A stretch of 64,000 bases of DNA from Ottelia alismoides (taxonomy: Eukaryota > Streptophyta > Magnoliopsida > Alismatales > Hydrocharitaceae): positions 124,001 to 188,000 of the forward strand of contig JAZKJV010000601.1 in NCBI GenBank assembly GCA_037367405.1. The letters run 5' to 3'. Below are positions 32,158 through 44,340 of this stretch, piece by piece; position 1 is the stretch's first letter; every line of letters starts with the position of its first letter. Made by a program: the position numbers and the translations under genes. Below the pieces are notes generated by a model, which did no database searches, was not told the DNA's origin, and saw only the letters and a list, made by a program, of their open reading frames with translations.

Positions 32158-34100
32158 GGGTTAGGGGTTGAAAGGTCGGGAAGAGCAGTGGGACATGGGG
32201 AAGGAACTCTAACGAAGCGCTGTCGGAAGAACGAGGAGGAATGTATGATCCTCTTTTAGTTTGCTTTGTAAGTAAGATATAACTTGTGCTAGGTTTTTTA
32301 TTCTTGTTCTTTTTCTAGCTTAGTTTTCGATTCGTCTTCGCTTTCTGATTCTTTTTCTGTTGTGTTTCAACTTTCAAAGATAAATCTGTGTAACACCGTA
32401 CTTAGGTGCGAGCGGCTATACACATCAGTAAGCCATGTGATTTGTTATACATTCACTCACCTAAAACTCGTGGTGTCTACGGATTCTTCATCTCTTGTTG
32501 TTTGATTATATTCTTTCAAATTCGTTGTTTTCCTCTCGGTGATTTTAGAGAGGAACTTTTTTCCCATTTTTCTTTTAAAATGTCCCAATATTGGGGGAAA
32601 TTTTGTCGAAATTTTTCTAGAAATATGTCCCAGTTTAAGGGAAAATTCTACCGAATATTTCTTAGAAATATCACCCTTTATAAGCGGAAGTTGTACTAAA
32701 ATTTTAAAGAGAAAATATCTTCTTTGTGTTCTTCGCGTTCTTTGTTCGTTCTTCACGTTCTTGGCACGTTCTTGGCATTTTTGATACAAAAATGAAATTC
32801 GATCATTTCATGGGTCGTAAATCGTTTATTGTGAAAATGAATCTTGATAAATCACTGCATACGCACGCTCGATTAGGTAACGGAATCATTCCTTTTGCTA
32901 TTGCTTTTTGGTATAATGTCATTGAAATTTCAGATGTTATGTTCTTTGCTACAAAGACCCTAATTTGGATATTTTTCAAAAAATATGAGAAGTTGCTTTG
33001 TGATTTCAACTAAAATAAGGTCTAAGTATCGAATTGATGTAGTCGCTTGGAGAGTTAGGGCTGGAAGTTAAAATGAGCATAAATATGAGCATATACGTAT
33101 ATGCGTTAATATATATGTAAGTCTATACTCAATGTTGATGATTATGCAAATCGAAGACTTAATGAAAGAATTATGTTATGGGAATTGATGTGTGTTGATT
33201 TGGATCCTTAAAAGGATCGTGTGTTACGCTAATAATGAATGGTAGTATAACTATAGGTTGGGTATGTAACCTCTAGGTTTGTCGGAAGGAACCCGTATTG
33301 GCTTTGCCCTACCTAGATGGTATGCGGTTGCCATGTTATGTTAAGTGCACACGAAACGAATGATTTACAGTGCATGGTACTGGGTGCCAATATATTCGAT
33401 TGAACGATGGAAGACGTGGTCGTCTGATGTGGAGGCACATATGGTTCGATAGCGGTTGAATCACGATAACATATATTTAAAGCCGCTGGGTTATGTGATT
33501 AATGGTTAGCTTGAGGTTTTAAACAACCGGGTCCTCGAGGACGGTGTGCTCCTTTGTTTGTCAGGTCGAGGGTTTAAAACCCGGGAAAATCAATGAAAAG
33601 GAAATTGTTCGGGTAGTATTAGAAGATTGGTTGAGGCGACGTGGATCGACATAAGCTTACCAAATCAATGCAATCTTTAATACCGAAGTGTCCACAACTT
33701 CAGAGTTCATGATTGGTGGGATTTTTCTGGACTAATCCCTGATGTGGAATAGAGTGAATAAGACTTAAACTAATGAGAAGGAATGCAACTTTTTGTGACA
33801 ACAATCGCAAAATTATATCATTTGTTTGCTTTTCTCTTCTTCGCATCATCCAAATGATGTTATATCTATTACATTTATTTATAGTATGGAACTGCATTCA
33901 TTTCCTTTGCATTGACTCGAATCTATGATACTATCGGAGTGAAATAGAGGATCTAAGGAAGAATAGAGGCTAGACTGTATTAGTAACAAGTAAATCCTTT
34001 GTATGTAAAAAGACTCGAGATATTGTGTAGATAGACACCAATTACAAGTCATGAGACAACCCAAAAAGCATTTGTTCATGATTTAATTTATAAGCCCACT
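32158..34100. other. Intron DNA with no gene supported
   Basis: Mostly AT-rich. The part around 33240-33600 (GGAAGGAACCCGTATTGG, GTGGAGGCACATATGG) has the flavour of an LTR or leader of a gypsy element, and 33680-34100 may be plastid spacer DNA, but I cannot identify either. Confidence 0.3.
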
Positions 34101-34312
34101 TGGGTGTTGATCATTTACTCGTAAGAACTGAATTCACAATGAATAGTTGGAACTTCGGAAAATAGAACCTTTCTTACATGGAGTCATTATATTCGTGTGG
34201 ATATAGATGATATAGTTTTTGATTAATCCGTTGTTTATCGGGAAATCCCTACAACAAGAATAAAAAAAGTCAATAAGTATGAATAGGGCAAGAAAAGGGT
34301 AAGAGTAAAGAA

Positions 34313-34578
34313 TTATACAAAGTTAGATACTAAACACCCTAATCCACTTTTGTTAACTTTTTTTTTTTGATTAATTTGAAATTCTTTAAATAATTCCGCC
34401 TTCTTAAAAATATCATTAACCATTTCTGTAGGTTGAGCCCCCTTTTCAAGAAAATATATAATAACAGGAACATTTAAATAAGTTTGATTCCTTATCGGAT
34501 CGTAAAAACCCACTTTCCGAAGATCCCTTCCTTCTCTTCGGGATCGAACATCAATTGCAACGATTCGATAGATGGCTC
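34313..34578 (-). pseudogene. rps16: Plastid rps16 exon 2 in nuclear DNA
   Basis: The minus strand reads [20 protein letters not shown] from the exon start at 34578, then [40 protein letters not shown] and [12 protein letters not shown]-run (34361-34369 on +) shifts or extends the end, giving an unusual tail before the stop at 34313-34315. Exon 2 is open, exon 1 is absent. S16 is a small-subunit ribosomal protein of the plastid. The 3' part of its group II intron precedes the exon. Confidence 0.92.
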
Positions 34579-34655
34579 ATTGGGATAGATATAGATAAAC
34601 AACGCCCCCTAGAAACGTATAAGAGGTTTTCTCCTCATACGACTCAAGAAAGAAT
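34579..34655 (-). other. 3' end of the rps16 group II intron, domain V region
   Basis: On the minus strand, GAGTCGTATGAGGAGAAAAC followed by CTCTTATACGTTTCTAGGGGG forms the hairpin of a group II intron domain V, then the short domain VI/3' splice region ends ...TATCCCAAT before exon 2. It shows that the insertion came from DNA, or unspliced RNA, rather than a mature transcript. Confidence 0.75.
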
Positions 34656-34905
34656 GATTTTAATTTCTTATTGTATGTATTTTGTGTGTATAATATATCA
34701 AAATATAATTAATATTTAAATTATTTATTATTAATTTTTTATTATTAATTATTAAAATACAATTTTCCATAATAGAATAGAATATAATTTCCATAATTGT
34801 GTTAATAATAATAATATAATTAATAATGGCAAATGAATCCATAAAATCATAAATTCAACTATTATTTTAGTTTTTTATTTTTCTATAAGAAAAAGAAATA
34901 TCTGC

Positions 34906-35034
34906 ATTTCCCGTGGAGTCAAATTCTCATCAGCTTTTTGTTTGCATTTCAAAATACTTCAATTGGTACACGCAATAAATAGGCCAATTCCGCTGCTTTT
35001 TGTTCAATTTCCCGTGGAGTCAAATTCTCATCAG
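34906..35034. repeat. 28-bp direct repeat from ycf4
   Basis: The same 28 bases (start ATTTCCCGTGGAGTC) stand at 34906-34933 and 35007-35034. The second copy is in place in ycf4; the first lies just beyond the gene's stop. It is a local duplication, probably made at the joint of the plastid pieces or in the source plastome. Confidence 0.85.
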
Positions 35035-35490
35035 TACGAGTCAAGGGAATAGCTCCCTGGCCTCTGATTTCCATATAAAGAACACGACGAGAATAAAGAC
35101 CCTCTTTAACCTCCATTCTGATTGACTGTATATCTCTTATAAAAAAGCGAAGGAAGATGCGATGGTTTTTTCCAGGGAATCCCCAACGAAAAATACATAC
35201 TATTCCCTCTAATCTATCGAATCGATTATAACCACTACCTATATTCCACGTAATTGTGCACCACAAATATGAGCTAATGAATAGACCCGCGATTCCATAG
35301 AAAGACATTACGATTCCTTGTGGAAAAAAAATATTTGCTGATCGGGGAATACATATATCAGATTCCTACCAAGATAACTAGAAGTTCCGACCACTAAAAA
35401 TCCTAGCGAACCCAAAAAAAGGATACAGGCTCAGCAAAAATTACTAGTTTTTCTTGATCCCCTTATGAGTTCTATCCATATATTTACTTA
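34949..35490 (-). pseudogene. ycf4: Plastid ycf4 (photosystem I assembly protein), nearly full length
   Basis: The intact C-terminal 119 codons (34949-35308) include [34 protein letters not shown] and [17 protein letters not shown], ending PIEVF. Upstream, [19 protein letters not shown] and RNLIYVFP continue to a WIEL start region at about 35485, missing only the first few residues. Damage: an extra base in an A-run near 35320 and a W-to-stop change near 35433. Ycf4 helps assemble photosystem I in thylakoids. It lies next to rps16 in the same direction, which is not the usual plastid order, so two plastid pieces were joined. Confidence 0.92.
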
Positions 35491-35849
35491 ATATTCGGTA
35501 ATTGTTATCCTATTATTTATGGAAAACCCAACATGTTTCGATGAACCATTAAAATGACTTTAGCCATCCAGTTAGCCACAATAGCTTTACTTTATAAGGT
35601 ATGTGGTAATCTTTTTGTGTATTTCCTTTCAGTTGATGTGCATTTAAATGGTTGTAGTGGGACAATGTATCATGAAAACTTTATTTATAAATGGAAAAGT
35701 ATTAAATACTTCTTTCTGAGTATTTTTATTTCTATTCTTTTTCTGAATGTTAGTTGTGATTGCAAAATAAAGTATTGCTGAGTAACCAGATTCATATATG
35801 AGAGGATCCGAGTCGTGACACATGAAGCTTTGGAGTTTCTCGAATATGC
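35491..35849. other. Intron DNA, nothing recognised
   Basis: AT-rich, no long frame and no recognisable repeat. Confidence 0.3.
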
Positions 35850-36700
35850 CCCTTAATCAGGAATATAATGCATGGTGAGGGCAACCATCCTGTTTCACCA
35901 TGAAGATGTTATATTGAAGCTGGAGGATATTCATCTCATTCCTCATCAGAAAATATGTGGCGGCGATAACTTCCTGCGTCACTTTGGATGTGGGATGATG
36001 TATACTATCATTGGCTATTCCTGTTGTAAAAGTACCAAAGTGCTAAACTTGCATTCGTACATTGTCGTGCATCCACGAAGCATTCGACCCAGTCTAGTCG
36101 GTCGGCTCAATTTGCGTCATGATATACTCTTTATTGTTGCTATTCGTGATATTCATGAATTGCATTCCCCGCAGTTCATAGTTGGTACCATCCATTTTGA
36201 CGATGGGCATGATATATTTAAAGGCCTCGAAGGAGGATGTGTTGACTTTGTTATTTGTCTTGATGAATGAATGAGGTCGGCAATGACGTGATGGGGAGAT
36301 AGAGCAATCTGATTTTTATTCATTGGGTTGATGCAAGTAGTTGCTCAGGGTAGCGGTGACTCCTTAGGGGCCTATAAGTAGGCTAGGGGTTTTGTTTGGG
36401 TGCTGCTAGGGGTTAGGAGTTATGCACACGTCCACTGGGATGGTGTTGATGATGTCGCGCAAGCCTCACTAGGAGGAGTGTGGCCTGCAAATAGGGTTAG
36501 GATATCAAAAGGATACAAGAGCTTTGGTCAAGATCGCCGCTTTTATACCATGTTGAAGGAAATGAATAACTTGTTCATTCTATGGTCCTTGGTCTTCTTT
36601 ATATAGTGAGAAGCCCTAGAGTACAAACAATCAATTAGAAGAAATACATAACAAGAGAGAAGAGAGAATAATAAGAGAGAAGAGAGAAGAAATCTGATAA
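35850..36700 (-). mobile_element. 5' end of a copia on the reverse strand
   Basis: The minus strand holds an LTR start (TGTTGAAGGAAATGAATAAC on +, from 36551), a degenerate primer site, a leader, and gag wording at 35870-36270 that parallels the gag N-terminus of the copia at 18234-23378 (the EELHSQFIVG-like + text is the reverse of the MNCELWAM region). No pol follows. Boundaries at both ends are approximate. Confidence 0.6.
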
Positions 36701-37200
36701 AGATAAAGAGAAGGGAAAAAGAGATCTAATATAATTTATGATGTATTTATAGTTTTGTTGATGTCCTTTAATTATTATCTTTAATTTTTGATTCATAGAA
36801 GTTAATGGTAGCAGTATAAGTGTTATTCGAGAGACTTTTTAGGAGCCACCATGTAATTATGAAGTAGATAGGGATACAAGTGTCATCGGCAAAGTTTAGA
36901 AGGGCACGCATGTAAAAATTCCTTATGTAATCATGTATGAGTTCTTGTGCAATATCCCAATGTTAAACTTATTTTCCCTTTTTGTGTTTTGTCCTTTATT
37001 ATATTTATAATGCATCTATATTGGCCTTACGTGTTTATAAATTCGTCTACTTTTATCAGCAAATGTTTATCTTTTTATTTGATAAGTCTGTCTTGCTTTT
37101 CATTTCATTTTTACCATTGAATCTTTTTTACTTTCAGAATAAAGTTGTGTCAACCATTTTTTCACAACATAAATCATTTCCATATAGAATAAAGTACTTT
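36701..37200. other. Intron DNA, nothing recognised
   Basis: AT-rich DNA with no supported coding or repeat feature. Confidence 0.3.
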
Positions 37201-37204
37201 GTAT

Positions 37205-37911
37205 AAGTAGGGCTAGGATTGAATATATGTAGTGCACTTTTGGTGGAAGGAATGATGAAGTAATCGTGATGAAGATTGGTGACAATAACATGAAAAGGGA
37301 GATTCTTTTAGATACTTGGAATCTATTTTGCAACATTATGGAGAAATTGATGGAGATGTTAATAGAATAAATACAGGTTTGCTAAAGTGGAGAGGAGCCT
37401 CCACTGTTCTCTGTGATAAGAAAATTCCTTTGAATATCAAAGGAAAGTTTTACAAAGCTGCTGTGAGACCTGCTATGCTCTATGAATCTGAATGTTGGTC
37501 TGTGAACCATAGACATGCACAGAGAATGACAGTAACATAAATGAAAATGCTATGATGAATGTGTAGACACACACACAGACGTAAAGATCCGATTCGGATT
37601 GATGCAGTCAGAAGGAATGTTGGTGTAGCTCCGATCGAGGATAAAATGTGAGAAAATCGTTTAGGATAGTTTGGACATTTGCAAATGAGGTCAGCTGATG
37701 CACCGATGAGGATATGCGAGTTTTGGGATGTTGAGCCGGCTAAGAGAGGGCGTGGAAGGCCCAAGAAGTGTTGGAATGAGACAATACGAAGGGATCTTAG
37801 TTTTTTGGATTTAAGCCCAACTGCCCAAGAATGACCCAAGATAGATATGAATGGATGCATAGAATCCTTGTAGCGACCCTACTTAATGTGAGAAAATGTT
37901 TTGTTGTTGTT
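37205..37911 (+). mobile_element. RTE LINE 3' fragment, first copy
   Basis: Homologous to the C-terminal RT part at 9120-9790: [20 protein letters not shown] and [13 protein letters not shown] in 37316-37540, then the downstream domain and a short TTG tail (37900-37911). It is 5'-truncated, as LINE copies usually are. Confidence 0.8.
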
Positions 37912-37940
37912 ATAAATCCATATCCACACGTACTTTCATT

Positions 37941-38304
37941 CTGATGGCAGTAACATAAATGAAAATGCTAAGGTGGATGTGTGGACACAGAAATAAAGAT
38001 CGGATTCGGAATGATGCAATCCCAATGAAAGTGGGTGTAGCTCCGATCGATGATAAGATTCGTGAAAATCGCTAAAGGTGGTTTGGGCATTTACAAAGGA
38101 GGTCAATTGATGCACGAGTGAGGAGATGTGTGTTTTGGAATGTCGTGGAGGGCCCAAGAAGTGTTGGAATGAGACTATACGAAGGGATCTTATTTTTTGG
38201 GTATGCCCGAAAATGACCCAAGATATATCTGAATGAATGAAAAAAATTCCATGTAGCTGACCCTACTTAAAGTGGGAAAAGGCTTTGTTGTTGTTGTTGT
38301 TGTT
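37941..38304 (+). mobile_element. RTE LINE 3' fragment, second copy
   Basis: A second, shorter copy of the same 3' region in the same direction, starting at the GCAGTAACATAAATGAAAATGC motif and ending in a longer TTG run (38285-38304). Either a second insertion or a local tandem duplication. Confidence 0.78.
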
Positions 38305-38799
38305 ATATTTCCCTTTTAAAGTTAATAAGTGCATTCTCTTCAGAATTGAAGCTTAATTTTATGATTTTTATGTTGGAATAATGTTGCATTCAAGCTACAT
38401 TTGTCTTTATAAATCAGATTAATGTGAAGTGTTTTGATCTGTTACATGGAATTGGATTTCTTTCTAATATTTACATAATATAATATCAAAATTTGCCAAT
38501 ATAAATAAAAAATATTCGATATTAAATCAATCAATATTATTCGTTTAGTTAGTTAGGGAATCTTTATATAGTTCCTTTTTTGAAGACCAAAGACAGGGGA
38601 AACACGCAATGATATCCGTCCTAAGATTTTATTTAATAACTATGAAATGACAACAATCTCCATCACACCGAACGCCACTCTTCAACAAGACCCCTTGCCT
38701 AAATACAAGCATTCTCACGGTATAACCTCTGTTCCGAGAATAGCAATGCGTTACTAACCAACTAGATAGACCACAATAATGCCATTGGTTGCAACAGTT

Positions 38800-39035
38800 C
38801 TCTCATTTTATGTTGCCTTGCCGTCGTTGCAGAGTCCCATAAAGAGTCGAAACTTCTCGTAGTTGGATCCATGTCGGATTCCTCCCATAAGTCCACCGTA
38901 CGCGAGCAAAGGAAAAAAGATGCTCCACAGATTCAATTTCATTTTCACAAAGAGGGCATCTGTTAGAGACTGTTCCAAAGAATTTGGCACATCGATCCCA
39001 CATCATCAGTCTTCCTGACCGTCCCAAAGATGCTC
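38800..39035 (-). pseudogene. LINE zf-RVT C-terminal domain
   Basis: The frame at 38803-39027 reads DRCAKFFGTVSNRCPLCENE and IESVEHLF, the zinc-binding segment found downstream of RT in plant L1 elements; the later cysteine is lost (SFARVRW). Confidence 0.75.
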
Positions 39036-39399
39036 CGGGAAGGCTCCAAATGAGGTTGTAATCTTTGATGATGTCCTCCGAGCGTAATGGAGGCGGCCTT
39101 CATATCGCCCCATAAGCCTTCCTGACCGAAGAAAAGCTCCTCCTCCATTCCCAGTGATCCCAACTCTCCGCAAGGACCCAAAAATCAGCAAGGAGTCAAT
39201 CAAGAGCAGAAACTCCTCCGATCACTTGTCCGAAAAGTTGGCTCAAAATAGCAGCATCTAGTGTCCGTCACTCCAACAACGAACAACACGAGCCTCACGG
39301 TCAGTCGCCAGAGCGTACAATCTAGGAAAGCGTTCAGCTAGCGACCCTTCATCCGTCCAAAACTCAAAGCATTCGCCATTGCCCAGAACATGCCGAAAG

Positions 39400-40541
39400 T
39401 GTTCATGAAATCGAGGGTGGACAGTTTGAATACCCTTTCAAAATAAAGAAGGACGAATATTACGAGGCACCCTCTCTGGCGATGAGCAAGTGAAAGCATA
39501 GATCCCGCGCTCCAGATTAGTGCGAACATCCTCGCCGCTTCCCCAAAATATGCCTACCCGTTTCAACAGCAAGGCCTCATTCATCGCTTCAATACGTCTA
39601 TCTCGAAGACCACCCTCCGCCTTGGAAAGAGTGACTGCATCCCAATCCACTAAGTGCATTCCATTCGTCTCCTGGACACTCTTACCCCACAGAAATCTCC
39701 TCATCAAACGTCAAGGTGCTTTCGAATCCCGGTCGGTAGTATTCGAGTGGACATGAGGAAAATAGGAATCGCAGAGAGGACCGCCATTAAAAGGACAAGG
39801 CGACCCCCCTTTGATAGAATCGATGACTTCCAACCTAAAAGCTTGTTCTCCAGCTTCTCAATAATCGGCAACCAGTCTGCCAATTTGACTGTGCCTGACG
39901 TGTGTGGCAAACCTAAGTAACGAATCGATAACACACCGCACACCGTACCCAGCTTGATGCTGCACAAACGTGCCTCCGACTCACATAAAGAAAATGGAAC
40001 CACCGTAGACTTGTCATGATTCTATACTAGCCCTGACATTTCAATAAACAACTCAAGAATGGTTGCCATGCTGCTGGCCTCAGTAATGCCTCCCTCAATA
40101 AAGAAAACAGTGCTGTCCGCATACTGAAGAAGCCGAATGCCCAGCTCATCCTTTGAAAAACCACAAGTGATCCCGCAAATGAGGGCCCGATTGACCAAGC
40201 ATGCCAGCATGTCTGAGGCGATGGAAAAAAGTAACGCGGCCAACAGACATCCCTGCCTGACTCCCTTTGTGGCTGGAAGAAGCCACCTTCCGGTCGGTCC
40301 TTCACAAGAACAATCAATGGGCATCCAAGAAATCCAAATGTCCGGAAACCCCCACCTATGCAATGCCTCCCACAAAAAATGCCAGTCCAGCATATCATAG
40401 ACTTTTTCTAAATCAACCTTCCAGCCAATCCGCGATGATCTCCGACACGATGAACAAGCCATCAGGAATTTGTCGCCCTGGGAGAAAAGCCGATTGCAAC
40501 GGTGAGATAATGTGCTTCAACACTCTGCTAAGTCTCATAGC
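39400..40541 (-). pseudogene. L1 reverse transcriptase, main part, active site YADS
   Basis: Block 40022-40462 carries KVDLEKVYDMLDWHFLWEAL, FPDIWISW, GVRQGCLLAALLFSIASDML and LLQYADSTVFFI. A working L1 RT has YADD, so the second aspartate is replaced by serine. Block 39704-40003 continues with CGVLSIRYLGLPHTSG and ENKLLGWKSSILSKGGRLVL, and 39438-39707 with RRFLWGKS and VDWDAVTLSKAEGGL. Upstream of 40462, the minus strand reads IISPLQSAFLPGRQIPDG near 40505-40450. Confidence 0.87.
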
Positions 40542-41584
40542 CAAGGTTTGAAAAAACGAAAGGCGGAACGAAGCATTTTCCCTGGAAGCGAGGCGAGGCG
40601 TAGCCTCGAGGCGGTCGAGGCGTAAGCCTCAGTTTTTGTATAGAAAAATAATTATAAAATATATAATAAATATATTTATTGATGAAATAATATAATCTGA
40701 CAAGCATATAGTATATAAGAATGTAATATATGATGATATTATGAAGATAAGAACATGAAAAAAGGATATGTCAATGACTCAATGCCATAAACCTTTCTAA
40801 ATTTCTACCTAATCAAAAGAAAATCGTTGGTTATAACTTATAACTATCACTAAAAAGTTATCTAAAAGGGATTGGCTATAGTTGTCATTATAAATATCCA
40901 AGTTGTTCATATGAATCATATGATTTGAATCCTAACTATATGTTCTACTATAACCAGATGAAGAACGGTTGTATGCATCCCCCCTGTTGCACCATACCCT
41001 ACCAGAACGGGGGTCTCGTTTCTTTTATGAGGATCCGAATTCGTATACACATTTTTATATGTTTGAGGATGTAATAGTAAGCGTTCACTAAAATAATTTG
41101 GCATGTTAATGGTAAATATGAATATGAAAGAGGTCAAATTCAAGCATATGAATATGAAAGAGGTCAAATTTAAGCATACATTTTGCATAAATTAATAGTT
41201 AGACATGATTAATAATAAATATGAAGTAGTTTGCTGAAATAGTTGCACATAATTAATAGTAAATGTGGAGTTATGGGTACGAAAGAAACATCGGATTTAG
41301 GCATTTAACTTGTATAATCATTATCCTAAACAAGTATATATTTATAAGCTTCTCAAACCACCATGTAACTATTAAAATCATACAAGAAATCTTCCAAAAA
41401 AACAAAAACGCCTCGGAAAACGCCTCGACCGCCTCGAGGCGGAACGCCTCGAGGCTACGCCTCAAGCACTTGAGGCGCACGCCTCACTGGACAAGGCCGA
41501 GGCGCACGCCTCGAGGCTAAAAAGGCCCGCCTCGCCTCGAGGCGTACGCCTCGACCGCCTCGAGGCGCGCCTTTTAATACCATG
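40542..41584. mobile_element. hAT-like non-autonomous element (word GAGGCG), 8-bp duplication CTCATAGC
   Basis: CTCATAGC stands at 40534-40541 and 41585-41592. The ends form imperfect inverted repeats: CAAGGTTTGAAAAAACG on the left, CATGGTATTAAAAGGCG from the right. Just inside, both flanks are packed with GAGGCG and CGCCTC words in both orientations (40561-40635 and 41400-41575). The 750-bp interior is AT-rich and non-coding. An 8-bp duplication is typical of hAT transposons, whose transposases bind repeated subterminal motifs. It interrupts the L1 RT, which is continuous when it is removed. Length is 1,043 bp. Confidence 0.85.
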
Positions 41585-41592
41585 CTCATAGC

Positions 41593-42690
41593 AAAGATCT
41601 TGCCACTATCAAATATTATCCCATTAGACTGCACAATCTTCAAAAAATCCTCGGTTCTTTCAGCTGCCTTGTGTTTGTGAAGGAGTAAAATTATAGCCCT
41701 ATTCAGCTTCTCAAAACCTGCATTACATTTACAAAATTCTTTCACAATCTCCAATTCCTCTGAAGCCAGAAGATCCTAGTATAAGTTCGTCGACACTAAG
41801 AGGTCTTTCATCCTCCAATTTGTCAAGGCTTGCGAGCTCCTCTTCCGCTGCCATTCTAACTATACGACGGGACTCCCTGGATTCCCTATTAAACACGCAA
41901 AGTCGAATGCGCAAAGAGGTCAGTTTCTGAACGAATCTAGGGAATGCGGAACCATTCACAACCGAGGAGGACCAATGGGACAAGACCATCTCCTGAAAGA
42001 CTCCTGAAGTAGCCTGGCCTTTTCGTACATGAAAAAGCCGCGTTGGGTGGATGAATCACCGTAGTCCCAGAGCAGAGGAGAGTGATCCGACCGTGTATGT
42101 GTTTTACTTGTAACAAATGAGAAATGGAATAGTTCCACCAGCTCAGACGACACCAAGAAGCGATCAATGCGTGAACGAGAGCCCGAACTCCTCCATGTGT
42201 ACTTCAAATCCGCAACATTGAAAACATCTAAGTTGAGGAGATCCACCACCTCCGCAAAGTCCGCCGACCCTAGATCCTGACCACCACCACCAGAAGAGAG
42301 GAGGGTAATATTGAAATCGCCTCCAATCAACCACAAACACTCCGAAAAAGCACTTCTGACATCCCGCAACTCTGACCAAAGATGTTGCCGTGTGGCAGGC
42401 TGACAGGGACTGTAAACACATGACAAGCCAATAACAACACCAGAACGAAGGCATTCCAACAATACCGAGAGCACTTGGGTGCCCCTCAATTCTGCCCTTG
42501 CGGCAAATCGGGAATCTTTCCATGCAATAATCATTCCACACGCAGAGCCAATCGAATGACAAGATCTAAACCCGTTGAGTTATCCCGCATCAAAAGAGCG
42601 CCCGACAACATTAAAGACCGAATCCAATTTTTTTTCTTGAAGGAGCACTCCATCCTAACCCCATTCAATCAACCTTGAGCCCAATATCTT
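41593..42690 (-). pseudogene. L1 APE endonuclease and start of RT
   Basis: Block 41956-42534 has CVYSPCQPA, WLIGGDFNITL, the FTW-like KYTWRSSGSRSRIDRFLVSS and the terminal SDHSPLLW, all landmarks of APE endonucleases. Block 41455-41754 (as far as 41593) holds the linker and RT start, CNAGFEKLNRAIILLLHK and ...GIIFDSGKIFAM, where the hAT-like element enters. The N-terminal part of the endonuclease near 42690-42540 is frameshifted. Confidence 0.82.
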
Positions 42691-44340
42691 CCTCTTTTTA
42701 TCGGGTTTCCCACCCCTTACGTTTCAGGATAGGATTTTCATTTGGAAGCAATTTTGGTGCCCCAAGTCGGAGCACTCCCGACAACGCAGCCACTTGGGCC
42801 TTGCGATCAGACACAAGAGGTAGATCAAGAAGCTGCCTCTTTGAGCGCTGCCTGCTTTTGTACCTCTTACCGACCTTTCTGTCGCTGGTAGACGCACTAG
42901 TTTCCCTTGATCCCTCCTTCCTTACCGCATGTGCCACATCCCCTTGATTTAGCGAAACCCTCTCCACCTCCTGAGAAAGAACCACTGGGTGCTCCATCTC
43001 CAAGCTGTGGTGTGCGGAGCCAACCATAGTGGGTGGGAGCCCCCTCCCCCCCATCTGATTCCAAGTTAGAAGCGCCGAGGTCGGATCCCTCGTGGGGTTT
43101 ATAATCAACAAACTGGTCATAATCGGATCCTCGGATCCGGAACTTAAGAGAAACTAACCCAGCGCCTAAAAGAGAGGCGAAAGCAAGCGCCGCCCCTCGA
43201 CCTTCAACCTAGCGGGCCGAAGTGTCTGAGCTGGCAACCCTTTATGCTATGGGGCTTTCGCTAGTTGAAGAGAATCCTCCGTAAGATCCTGGATTACCTT
43301 CTTGGACTTAGCAACCTCGTTTTCACGAAAAAAGCTGATGCGGGTCCCCATCCGAATGTGGACCATTTCCTTCATCCCCCGTGGAGGAATGCGAATTGAC
43401 ACCTTCAACCCCCTTGACTGAAAGGGATGCGTCATTGCCGACCCTCGGTGACGACGACGAAGGATCCGTTCAATACACCTGTATGTGGAAAGAGATGCGA
43501 CCCACGACCTGCTCTGAAGCGGAGAATGGCACAAAATTGTAGGGCAATCCATCTGCACTATGGTGTTTTTTGGGTCACACCCGCGTTGCGAACCGTGAGA
43601 CATAATCTTAATCACCGACCCCAAATGCTGTAGCAGCGGCCCCGAACATGTCACAGAGTGAGAGAGGAGTGGCACTCCCTGCACTTGCACAACTCACGTG
43701 ATCGAGCGGTCGACAACCCCTTCAGCAAAACGAGGAGCTCTCCAAGTGACATTGCCATACCCATGCAGTGATAGAAGTTGCAACATCTGCTGCTCCGACA
43801 ACCCTCTGACGCAGCATCTCCACACTCCCAGCTCAACCACATCCCCTGTGAACTCACTGCCAAACTGCAGTGAGGGCTTCGCCCAAGCTTCCTGGACGAA
43901 AACCGAGTCCTTCAGCCAAGAACCTATCAAAAACCCAAATTGTTCAAAGTCGTCCCCCCTCCGACAATCGACACAAAAGACTTGGGTCCCCTGCTAGGAT
44001 CTGTCTTGGACTTCCGCAAGTCCTCCATCATCGAGCCCGACGACCCTCTCGCCTTACGCTCGACTTCGACACGTCTTAGCAAACCCGGACATGACTGTCG
44101 ATGATGCCCAACCATCGCACACACGAAGCATCGCGGAGGAGAAGCGCGTGCCGAGGCCAAGTGGCCCGCCTTCCCACTTCTGAAGCATCTCCGTCCGTGC
44201 TTTCTATGCGAGACAAACGTCCACGTAGCTTCTTCCCCCGCCTCCTTTTTGGGGGCTTCGCGACCCCAGGTTCCCCCGCTGACGGTTTCGGGTTCTCACG
44301 ATCCTCGGAAACCGTCTTCCATCTAGCCACTTCCAATCTG
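42690..44340 (-). pseudogene. L1 ORF1 (gag-like) with CCHC zinc knuckle
   Basis: Minus-strand blocks 44076-44336, 43927-44160, 43694-43930, 43247-43690 and 42698-43120 together make ORF1. A basic segment KPPKRRRGKKLRGR precedes the knuckle CFVCAMVGHHRQSC (about 44129-44088), followed by the RNA-binding part and a tail of unknown function. ORF1 would coat LINE RNA. At least three frameshifts separate the blocks. Confidence 0.75.

Noticed and set aside
33680..34280. Possible plastid spacer next to rps16
   Set aside because: The texture is plastid-like, but I could not identify any gene or tRNA in it, so it is not listed as plastid DNA.
41455..41754. Minus-strand frame spanning the hAT-like element end and LINE
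   Set aside because: The frame crosses the element boundary at 41584; only the LINE part is homologous to RT.
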